From contig CAISXF010000096.1 of assembly GCA_903889445.1 (NCBI GenBank), positions 1 through 64,000 of the forward strand: a DNA stretch of 64,000 bases, read 5' to 3'. The notes below the pieces were generated by a model. The model saw only the letters and a program-made list of their open reading frames with translations, had not been told where the DNA came from and made no database searches. This DNA comes from an uncultured Pseudomonadota bacterium. Its GTDB lineage: Bacteria > Pseudomonadota > Gammaproteobacteria > Methylococcales > Methylomonadaceae. The position numbers and the translations under genes are program-made. Shown in pieces: positions 31,681 to 39,153 of the stretch (its first letter is position 1; each line of letters opens with the position of its first letter).

Positions 31681-33160
31681 TGGCGCGATTCAATAAATAT
31701 TGCGTCAACAAAGGCACTGGACGACCGGTTGCGCCTTTCGTAACACCCGTGCGCCACGCAGTTCCGGCAATATCCAAATGCGCCCAACGAAAATCTTCGG
31801 CAAAGTTTGCCAAGAAACACGCCGCCGTAATCGTTCCCGCATCTTTGCCGCCAATGTTCGCTAAATCGGCAAAATTCGATTTCAATTGTTCCTGATATTC
31901 TTCCCACAACGGCAAACGCCACACGCTGTCATTGGCGGTTTCACTTGCCGCGATTAAATCGTTACACAGCGCGTCATCATTGCCCAACAAGCCACTTGGA
32001 ACTCGTCCCAATGCGACCAAAACTGCACCCGTTAACGTCGCCAAATCAATCACTACTTCGGGTTGAAAACGTTTTGCGTAAGTCAGCGTGTCGCATAAAA
32101 TCAACCGTCCTTCCGCGTCGGTGTTTAATACTTCAATCGTTTTGCCAGACATACTGGTCAAAATATCGCCTGGTTTATTCGCACACCCGTCGGGCATATT
32201 TTCAGACGCGGGAACTAAACCGACGATATTTAACGGCAAGTTCAATTGTGCCGCCGCTTGCAACGTCCCCAAAACCGCCGCGCCACCGCACATATCGTAT
32301 TTCATTTCGTCCATGCCTGCGCCGTCTTTGAGCGAAATACCACCCGAATCAAAGGTCAGACCTTTGCCGATTAACACGATGGGTTTGCTGTTTTTGTCGC
32401 CGCCGCGATATTCCAAAATAATCAATTTTGCGGGTTCAAGACTGCCACGCGCCACCGCCAGCAACGAACCCATGCCAAGTTTTTCCATGTCGGCAACGTC
32501 TAAAATCGTGGTGTCGAGTGTGTCAAAATTTCCCGATAACGCTAACGCTTGTTGTGCCAAAAAAGTCGGCGTGCAAATGTTCGCAGGTAAATCAGCAAGA
32601 TGCTTCGCGAACGCCACGCCTTCAGCAATCGCTAAACCTTGCGCCAAACCTATTTTTGCTTCGGAGGCTTGATATTCGTGCGTGGTAATCGCCACGTTCG
32701 TTAACATCAATTCATCCACAGGTTTCGTTTTGCACACGGTAAATTGATAAACCGCATCATCGAAAACTTCCACGATTTGGCGCGTTTTCCAGGTTACATC
32801 CACCTTTTCAACGTCGCAATCCGTTAAACTGACCACAACCGAGGTGAAGCGTAATTTTTTTACAGCGTTAATCGCCGCCGCGATAACTTTACGATAATTC
32901 TTTGCCGTCAACGGTTTTTGTTTGCCCAAACCAACCAATAAAACACGCTTGATTGCGCTGTTGGGAATGACGTTTAATAACAAGGTGTCGTCGATATTTC
33001 CAGCAATATCGTCACGCGCCACAATGGATGTTAATAACCCATTGGTTGCGTCATCGATGATTTTTGCTGCTGAACTCAGTTGTTGATTTGAGTAAATACC
33101 GACGATTAAACAATCGGATTTCAAGGTTTCAAGCGGGTTGGTTTCAATAGAATAATTCAT
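31673..33160 (-). CDS. pepA: Leucyl aminopeptidase
   Basis: MNYSIETNPLETLK...; LIGKGLTFDSGGISLKDGAGMDEMKYDMCGGAAVLG, NTDAEGRLILCD; ATG at 33160 preferred over the ORF track start, which lies inside a hairpin. Confidence 0.95.
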   Translation of the reverse strand: MNYSIETNPLETLKSDCLIVGIYSNQQLSSAAKIIDDATNGLLTSIVARDDIAGNIDDTLLLNVIPNSAIKRVLLVGLGKQKPLTAKNYRKVIAAAINAVKKLRFTSVVVSLTDCDVEKVDVTWKTRQIVEVFDDAVYQFTVCKTKPVDELMLTNVAITTHEYQASEAKIGLAQGLAIAEGVAFAKHLADLPANICTPTFLAQQALALSGNFDTLDTTILDVADMEKLGMGSLLAVARGSLEPAKLIILEYRGGDKNSKPIVLIGKGLTFDSGGISLKDGAGMDEMKYDMCGGAAVLGTLQAAAQLNLPLNIVGLVPASENMPDGCANKPGDILTSMSGKTIEVLNTDAEGRLILCDTLTYAKRFQPEVVIDLATLTGAVLVALGRVPSGLLGNDDALCNDLIAASETANDSVWRLPLWEEYQEQLKSNFADLANIGGKDAGTITAACFLANFAEDFRWAHLDIAGTAWRTGVTKGATGRPVPLLTQYLLNRANA

Positions 33161-33185
33161 GTTTTTCCTGATTATTGTCAACGTT

Positions 33186-33224
33186 AAAAAAAAGCGATAA
33201 CATCCCACAAAAAGACATTATCGC
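33186..33224 (-). terminator. Intrinsic terminator just upstream of pepA (minus strand)
   Basis: Minus-strand GCGATAATGTCTTTTTGTGGGATGTTATCGC followed by T8. Confidence 0.8.
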
Positions 33225-33310
33225 CAACATCTAAAAGAATTTTTCGTTTATTATTGATTAAAAGTCGCCAATTTCGTTACACCTAACTTATTTTCAATTT
33301 TAATTGTTCA

Positions 33311-33349
33311 ACAATCGTCGCTTTGAAAGCCGCATCTAAACGGGCAAAC
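33311..33349 (-). pseudogene. Remnant (D) homologous to an internal segment of the 39154-42813 oxidoreductase gene
   Basis: 35/39 nt match to 40103-40141; encodes FARLDAAFKATIVE vs FARLDSAFKATIVE. Confidence 0.8.
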
Positions 33350-33503
33350 GCATATTTGACCCGCCTGTTTTTTTTAGCTCAAAACTTTCATGTTGCAAAT
33401 GAGCAGGCAAATCCCCCATTTTTCCACCCGCAGGTAAATGTTGTAGTCGTTCTAAAACGATGCCTGAATAAATGCGCGTTTCGTGATTGGGGATTTTCTT
33501 CAT
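33336..33503 (-). pseudogene. C-5 cytosine methyltransferase-like fragment
   Basis: 55-aa ORF MKKIPNHETRIYSGIVLERLQHLPAGGKMGDLPAHLQHESFELKKTGGSNMRLPV; below track size cutoff; resembles an internal Dcm-family segment, then runs into the remnant at 33311-33349. Confidence 0.5.
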
Positions 33504-33724
33504 AACACCAACTCGCGAAGCAACGGATTTTCTAACGTAATAATATAATCAAAAAGATAGCGTAGGTTTTTACGTTGGATAACTTGTTTATTTTCAATTT
33601 CTTCTAAATCGTCCTCTGTCCCCCAAAGCATTGGCACAAAAGGCAAAATGTAATCTTCGTTGTGTCGATAAGCAGGCAAATCACGAAACAACTTTCTAAA
33701 TTCAATCGTTAATTCAGATTTCAT
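33500..33724 (-). CDS. Small protein with toxin-like N-terminus (possible chimera/truncated toxin)
   Basis: 74 aa; MKSELTIEFRKLFRDLPA resembles N-termini of RelE/HigB-type toxins; the remainder does not. Confidence 0.35.
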   Translation of the reverse strand: MKSELTIEFRKLFRDLPAYRHNEDYILPFVPMLWGTEDDLEEIENKQVIQRKNLRYLFDYIITLENPLLRELVL

Positions 33725-33974
33725 CGAACCCTTTTTTTAACGTTTTGCCTTGATGCGATTGTTGCAACGCGGCTAACGCTAATTGCTCTAATTTTGGTTG
33801 TGGCTGTTCTAACGTGTTTTGCCATTGCAGCGTAGCGGTGTCGTTTTCGATGTCGTCAAACCACTGCAAAATAATTTCCTCTTGAATTGCAGGCGATAAA
33901 ACGGCGGCTTTTTCTATCAATTGGGCGAAGTTTGGCGTTGTTGGTTTTGCATCTGAATAACTTAATATGTTCAT
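33714..33974 (-). CDS. Small hypothetical protein, antitoxin-like partner
   Basis: 86 aa overlapping the start of the next small ORF; ...LIEKAAVLSPAIQEEIILQWFDDIENDTATLQWQNTL. Confidence 0.4.
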   Translation of the reverse strand: MNILSYSDAKPTTPNFAQLIEKAAVLSPAIQEEIILQWFDDIENDTATLQWQNTLEQPQPKLEQLALAALQQSHQGKTLKKGFDEI

Positions 33975-33990
33975 GTTGTGACCTCACTTT

Positions 33991-34827
33991 TCATTTCAAA
34001 GAATCTATAAACACTTCTACTTCTTGAAGCGAATAACAACGTTTTACAAGGCTAGCTCCAAGAAGAATAGACCAAAATCCAGATGATTTGGTGAAAACAC
34101 GCCATTCGTCAGCATATTGGTCATGGTATAACGTGTAACCGTTTTCATTTAATTCAGTTCTACATTTAACTTCAATGTTTGTATTTTTTTGTTCTGCTGC
34201 ACACAAATCAAATTTAATTTTAATTCGATTAACTATATCCTTTGCATTACTTGGATTATTGCCCAGTATTTTTATTGCTTTATTTAATTCACTAGCCGCT
34301 GATTTATTTCCCAATTCAATTAGTTCTTTGGCAAATTCTAAAATTAAAGGATTTTCACCGAAATAAACTTTTAAAAATTCTTGCTCTAATTTGTTGGCAA
34401 TTTTTGTACTATCGTCAAATAATTTCGATTCCATTAAATACGCTTTATAAGAATAGCCTAGCTTCCATGATATTTTTGATAATCTTTTTTCCAATTTTTC
34501 AATATCAGGATAATACTCGACAACAATATCCCAATCTGCTTTTAGAGGATCATAAGTCGGCTTTTGTTCTTCAAATCCATCGTAAGAATGTGAATTATTT
34601 TTCTGTGTTTCAGTTTTAAAAGCACTGTCATATTCTTTTTTCTTACTTGGATCAGAAAGTACGCTGTAGGCTTCATTGAGTTCCGTCATTTTCTTATGGG
34701 CATCGTCCCCGGAATAACGATCTGGATGATAAAGTTGAACCATTGCCTTATAAGCGGCTTTGATAACAATCAATTCTACAGATGGGAGAACGCCTAAAAT
34801 GCTGTAATAGTCTTTGTTAATATCCAT
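33991..34827 (-). CDS. J-domain protein
   Basis: 278 aa; DYYSILGVLPSVELIVIKAAYKAMVQLYHPDRYSGDDAHKKMTELNEAYSVLSDPSKKKEYD. Confidence 0.9.
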   Translation of the reverse strand: MDINKDYYSILGVLPSVELIVIKAAYKAMVQLYHPDRYSGDDAHKKMTELNEAYSVLSDPSKKKEYDSAFKTETQKNNSHSYDGFEEQKPTYDPLKADWDIVVEYYPDIEKLEKRLSKISWKLGYSYKAYLMESKLFDDSTKIANKLEQEFLKVYFGENPLILEFAKELIELGNKSAASELNKAIKILGNNPSNAKDIVNRIKIKFDLCAAEQKNTNIEVKCRTELNENGYTLYHDQYADEWRVFTKSSGFWSILLGASLVKRCYSLQEVEVFIDSLK

Positions 34828-34950
34828 TATTTTAGTTTTTAAAAGGTAGTTAAGGTTTCGTGTGACAATTTTATCGTAAATATGTAACTAAAACGCAGGA
34901 TTCAAACTCAAAAATCCAAACCCTGCATCTGTACTTCTAGCTGTATTGCC

Positions 34951-35015
34951 TACTTCGTCAACAAATAATCCAACCAAAGATTAGACACAATTCCTGCACG
35001 CTGTTTTGTTTTAAG
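34951..35015 (-). pseudogene. Remnant (C) of the 3' end of the 39154-42813 gene
   Basis: tacttcgtcaacaaataatccaaccaaagattagaca is identical (37 nt) to native sequence from 39155; similarity continues with gaps to about 35015. Confidence 0.88.
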
Positions 35016-35295
35016 CAGCGTTCAATTCAAAATGTAATTGCTGTTTTTCCGCTAGTTTTTGATAAATGCTATCGGGGCATAATTCCAAACCGTTTTTCCA
35101 ACACAATGCACCTAATTCCAAAAAAAACTGTTTGAAATAAGTTTCATCTTTTAGCGGTAAAACCAATTCTGCATCTCTATCGACTAACGACTGTAAATCA
35201 TAATCACCGAAAGAATTATCAGAAAAATGAAGGCGTAAGATTTTTTGTTGCAAATAATAAGCACGAATAATTTTAATCATTGTCAGCTCCCGCAA
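35011..35295 (-). CDS. DUF2442-like protein
   Basis: 94 aa; KILRLHFSDNSFGDYDLQSLVDRDAELVLPLKDETYFKQFFLELGALCWKNGLELCPDSIYQKL. Confidence 0.72.
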   Translation of the reverse strand: MRELTMIKIIRAYYLQQKILRLHFSDNSFGDYDLQSLVDRDAELVLPLKDETYFKQFFLELGALCWKNGLELCPDSIYQKLAEKQQLHFELNAA

Positions 35296-35494
35296 TGCGT
35301 TGTAAAGGTTTTAAAGCAACAGCTAATTCCCAATTTTCGCGTAATTCTTCTTGATGGTCTTTTGCCCATTCGCGCACTAATTTGACTGCTTTGCTGGGTA
35401 ATTTTCCTGCTAACAATTCACCGCTTTCGATAGCAAATTGCGCTTGTTGCCCTTGATAATCAACATGAAAATGCTGGCGGATTATGGTCATCAT
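35273..35494 (-). CDS. DUF4160-like protein, apparently missing part of its N-terminus
   Basis: 73 aa; MMTIIRQHFHVDYQGQQAQFAIESGELLAGKLPSKAVKLVREWAKDHQEELRENWELA; the residues expected before xHFHV are absent. Confidence 0.65.
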   Translation of the reverse strand: MMTIIRQHFHVDYQGQQAQFAIESGELLAGKLPSKAVKLVREWAKDHQEELRENWELAVALKPLQRIAGADND

Positions 35495-35564
35495 TGTACA
35501 TCCGAATGTAAATGCCGAAGAAATAAGAAATGATGGGCATTTGGTTTTCCTTTTGGAAGTTAAA

Positions 35565-35594
35565 CAGTGACGCAGATTTTAAACTACGTCACTG
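35565..35594. other. Perfect 8-bp-stem hairpin next to remnant B
   Basis: CAGTGACG cagattttaaacta CGTCACTG. Confidence 0.75.
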
Positions 35595-35603
35595 CATTTT
35601 GAA

Positions 35604-35735
35604 TTACTTCGACAACAAATAATCCAACCAAAGATTAGACAATTTCTCTTGGACGGTGTTTTGTTTGAGACGCTTCGTAATTTTGCACACGGTAGAATTG
35701 ACTCGCTTCAAATTTTTCCGCTACATCATATTTTA
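35604..35735 (-). pseudogene. Remnant (B): internally deleted copy of the 3' part of the 39154-42813 gene
   Basis: 35604-35673 matches 39154-39223 at 65/70 nt; sequence from 35674 then matches native from about 39997 (ttcgtaattttgcacacg...); the junction shares ACGC in both native flanks. Confidence 0.9.
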
Positions 35736-36626
35736 AGCTCGGATTCGTCTTTGTAATAAATCAACTAAATTTTGAAAATCCGTAGGCTGTTGATTTAAAG
35801 GTAATGCCAATAATTCTTTTACAACTTGTTTCGTTTTTTCTTTTCCTTGAAGATATTTGTCGTTTCTATCTTGTACTTGAAAACATTGATTCATAATGCT
35901 GTTCATAATTTCTTTGCCTGAAAGTTGTTCAAGCCAAGTTCCACAATCATATTGAAGCGGTAATGTTCCCCCGCTTAATTTTTGAATCATCTCAAAATAA
36001 ATTTGTTTCACAAAATGAACCGTTAAAATTTCGTCGATTTCATTTTTCTTTAATTCCATTTCTGTCAGTTGTTCAAGTGCTTGTTCGCCATCCTCTTTGC
36101 ATTTGAATTTACTAAAATCACTGAAATTACAACGGAGTTTTTTTGTTATTTTTTTATTCAAATCTAAAATTGTGAAGTTTGCCGCATCAATAAAAATTCG
36201 TTGATTACATTCGCCTAAAATTCGTGCTTTTAAATCGTTGAGATTTGTTTTTAAAAACTGTGAATTCGATAAATAGGTTGGTTCAATGAAATAGTTTTCT
36301 AATTCTCTTTTCTTCCAAATCAACAAATTATGCAGGCTTAAATCTGGAAAACTATTCCATGATTTTTCAACAGTTGAATCATCGTTATCATCACGGTCAA
36401 TCAAAAAATAATATGACGGATGATGATAAAACAACGCTTGCGCGGCACTTCTCACATTATCGCAATGACCTATCGATTGAACCGTAATTTGTCCCAAGCC
36501 ATTGTTGTTCAACAACTCTTTCATTACGATTGGATCAAACGCTTGATTGTCCTTACCTTCAACGAATAATGTGTGTTTCGCACTTTGCAACACATCTTCA
36601 ACTGCCGCCCCGCGTTTGAATATCAT
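35733..36626 (-). CDS. TOPRIM/DUF4435-like nuclease, partner of the AAA ATPase (PARIS AriB-like candidate)
   Basis: 297 aa; HTLFVEGKDNQAFD, YYFLIDRDDNDD, KKRELENYFIEP; start overlaps the ATPase stop by 4 nt. Confidence 0.68.
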   Translation of the reverse strand: MIFKRGAAVEDVLQSAKHTLFVEGKDNQAFDPIVMKELLNNNGLGQITVQSIGHCDNVRSAAQALFYHHPSYYFLIDRDDNDDSTVEKSWNSFPDLSLHNLLIWKKRELENYFIEPTYLSNSQFLKTNLNDLKARILGECNQRIFIDAANFTILDLNKKITKKLRCNFSDFSKFKCKEDGEQALEQLTEMELKKNEIDEILTVHFVKQIYFEMIQKLSGGTLPLQYDCGTWLEQLSGKEIMNSIMNQCFQVQDRNDKYLQGKEKTKQVVKELLALPLNQQPTDFQNLVDLLQRRIRA

Positions 36627-37717
36627 TGATTTTCTCCCGCTTCATCATCACTTGTCAGAATAGCGCGATAAGACTCATCAACAGAACGAAAAATTTCCTC
36701 TGAATGCGTAGCTAAAATGTATTGATTATGCGGTGCAAGTTTATGAAGTTGTCTGACAAAATCGCCTTGCCATTCAGTATTTAAATGCAATTCAGGTTCA
36801 TCAATTAAAACAATTCCCGAATGTGTTTGCGTATTTTTCCAAATCAAAAAAAGTGTGGCGATGATTTCTTTTTGCCCTGAACTCAGTCCATCAAAAGAAA
36901 ATGATTCTTGTCCGCCAATTGGCTTGATACGAATATCAACTTTGTTGTTTGGCAATGGACGCAAATTTTCAATTTGCCCACCACAATACTTTTCAATGAG
37001 CGTGTTTAGTTTAGTGAGTGTTTCTGCTGATTCTTGTTCATAAATTCCTTCAAATAAAGCCGCTTTCCCCATCAAAGAACGAACAATTTCTAATTTAAAA
37101 GAACTAACAGGCGTAATGCCGCGTCGCATCGGTGAAATACGCATGTTTCGTTGTGACGAATAATCATCCGACATCATCCCAAGTTCGGGGTTTGATTCTT
37201 GCACTTTGCGATAACTATTGAAATGTAACAGCGGTGGCATAATTAACGGCTCGCTCGAAAACGATAGAACGCTATTTAAAAAATAATCGATTTCATCTAA
37301 ATATGTTTTTTTGTCACTACGAAAGGAATCGAATAATTTATCGCCTTTTGTTTGAACTCGCGTAAAACCCTGTTTTTTATCAATCGTTAAAGAAACCGTG
37401 CATTTTTTTGAACCATTTTCAAATTCACCTGAAATAGTTGATTCTTGTTGCCCTGCTTTAATTAACAAACTGGCAATATCAAACAGTAATTCACTGTCTC
37501 GAAAACGATTAACTTTTTCACCCATAATTGCTGCTAACATCAACAAAGAACAGCATTCAAGAATAGATGTTTTACCACCGCCATTTTTGCTACCAAAAAC
37601 TAAAATATCTGCATCGTTTTTCATCACAGGTTGCGGGAACTCAATTTCTAATGAATCGAGCTTTTTATAATTTTTGATGCTTAACTTGTTAAGGCGAATA
37701 GTGCTTAATTTGTTCAT
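36623..37717 (-). CDS. AAA (ABC-type/OLD-like) ATPase (PARIS AriA-like candidate)
   Basis: 364 aa; Walker A VFGSKNGGGKTSILE, signature FDGLSSGQKEIIATL, Walker B GIVLIDEPELHLN, switch His LATHSEEIF. Confidence 0.85.
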   Translation of the reverse strand: MNKLSTIRLNKLSIKNYKKLDSLEIEFPQPVMKNDADILVFGSKNGGGKTSILECCSLLMLAAIMGEKVNRFRDSELLFDIASLLIKAGQQESTISGEFENGSKKCTVSLTIDKKQGFTRVQTKGDKLFDSFRSDKKTYLDEIDYFLNSVLSFSSEPLIMPPLLHFNSYRKVQESNPELGMMSDDYSSQRNMRISPMRRGITPVSSFKLEIVRSLMGKAALFEGIYEQESAETLTKLNTLIEKYCGGQIENLRPLPNNKVDIRIKPIGGQESFSFDGLSSGQKEIIATLFLIWKNTQTHSGIVLIDEPELHLNTEWQGDFVRQLHKLAPHNQYILATHSEEIFRSVDESYRAILTSDDEAGENQ

Positions 37718-37820
37718 GTTGTGACCTCGTTTTTCGCTTCCAGAAATTTGAGCTGCATAAATTTACAGATTGCTTTCGTTAATGAATACAAATTCTTCAA
37801 CGAAAGCAGAAAACTTATTT

Positions 37821-39080
37821 TTATTGCCCACCTCGTACCAAACGAATCTCACCAGCTGATGATCTATCATTGTAAGTAGAAGTACCGTCAACAAAATAAA
37901 CAGTTCGGGCATTATTCATAATACTTGATGATGATGATGTCCATGTCCACCAATCAGAGGGTGTATTTGGAAAGTAAGCTCCTATAATCGCAGGGTTTTC
38001 TATTACTCTATCGTTCCAATTACTACATTCACCATTTTCACGATATTCACCATCTGAACAATAAACGATGGATAACAGTTCTTTCTCTGATGGCAATCTC
38101 CAATCGCTTGAACCACACAAACCAATTTCATTCACTGCATTGACGTAATTACTGGTATCGCAAAAACCATCGTCATAACAATTTAGATATTCAGACACTT
38201 TACCGCTTTTACTTCCATTAGAATAACGCCAGTTTTTGTCACGCAATCCCCCGTCATTAGTTTTAAGTTCCCAAATAAAACCTGTTCCGTTGTCTTTTGT
38301 GCAAGCCCATTCATTATTTGCTTTGCCAAGAATCGGATCCTTTGGACAACCTTTCTGACCTGCCAGCGCACCATTGTTACAAACTTTCGTGTATTTAATC
38401 GGCAAAGTCTTTTTTACTTCAACGATTTTTACAATTTCGTTACTAGCTAAAACGGGAATTCCTTCATCTGAAGCGACAGCCTTCAATTTAAATGAGCCTT
38501 CTTTTTTGTAATCATGAGTGAAAGTGACTGATTTTTCGTTAATTACAGGTTTTATTTCTTTTAAAGAGCCGTCGCCCCAATCAACACTAATAGAATCCAA
38601 ATTGTTATTTGTATCTTTTGGAACGAAGACTATCGAAAACTGGCTTTTTAATTTTGTAGGCGATTGAAACTGAGAAACTTGGAGCGTCGGTGGTTCATTT
38701 TTTGGCAAGACTTTTTCCACTTCAACATTGAAAATTCCACCTTCGGTAGAACCAATTAACGTATTTTTACTGTCGTAAATACCGACTTCATAAGGCTTTT
38801 TTCCTGTTGCAGTCATTACACGAGTCACAGTGCATTCTGTTTCTAAGCAGGTCATTGTGGTTGGACTTTTTCCAAAATCCATTTTTACGTTATAGCCTGT
38901 AGGCAATGGAGCTGTAAGCATGGCAGAAAATTGAATTTTTGAACCAATTGGTGCAGAAGCTGGAGTCACCGATGTTGATTTAATTTTCGATTCAATTATT
39001 TCAATTGTTGGGCATTCCGCAGCATAAACTGAACCGCACAATGTGAAAATTGCGGCTGTTAACATTTTTAACTTTTTCAT
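37821..39080 (-). CDS. Exported DUF1566 (Lcl C-terminal-like) protein with PKD-like domains
   Basis: Signal peptide MKKLKMLTAAIFTLCGSVYA; VDWGDGSLKEI...FTHDYKKEGSFKLKAVASD; WRLPSEKELLSIVYC...WWTWTSSS...RLVRGGQ. Confidence 0.8.
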   Translation of the reverse strand: MKKLKMLTAAIFTLCGSVYAAECPTIEIIESKIKSTSVTPASAPIGSKIQFSAMLTAPLPTGYNVKMDFGKSPTTMTCLETECTVTRVMTATGKKPYEVGIYDSKNTLIGSTEGGIFNVEVEKVLPKNEPPTLQVSQFQSPTKLKSQFSIVFVPKDTNNNLDSISVDWGDGSLKEIKPVINEKSVTFTHDYKKEGSFKLKAVASDEGIPVLASNEIVKIVEVKKTLPIKYTKVCNNGALAGQKGCPKDPILGKANNEWACTKDNGTGFIWELKTNDGGLRDKNWRYSNGSKSGKVSEYLNCYDDGFCDTSNYVNAVNEIGLCGSSDWRLPSEKELLSIVYCSDGEYRENGECSNWNDRVIENPAIIGAYFPNTPSDWWTWTSSSSSIMNNARTVYFVDGTSTYNDRSSAGEIRLVRGGQ

Positions 39081-39153
39081 TTCATCTCCATTTGTTCTAT
39101 TGAGCAAAGCGAACTGAATAATGTCATCAGTCCGCTTCAAGATTAAAAAACTA

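Noticed and set aside
33610-33700. Possible extra oxidoreductase remnant inside the 74-aa ORF (PAYRHNEDYI vs PAYRQNHEEI)
   Set aside because: Short match only; nucleotide similarity does not extend convincingly.
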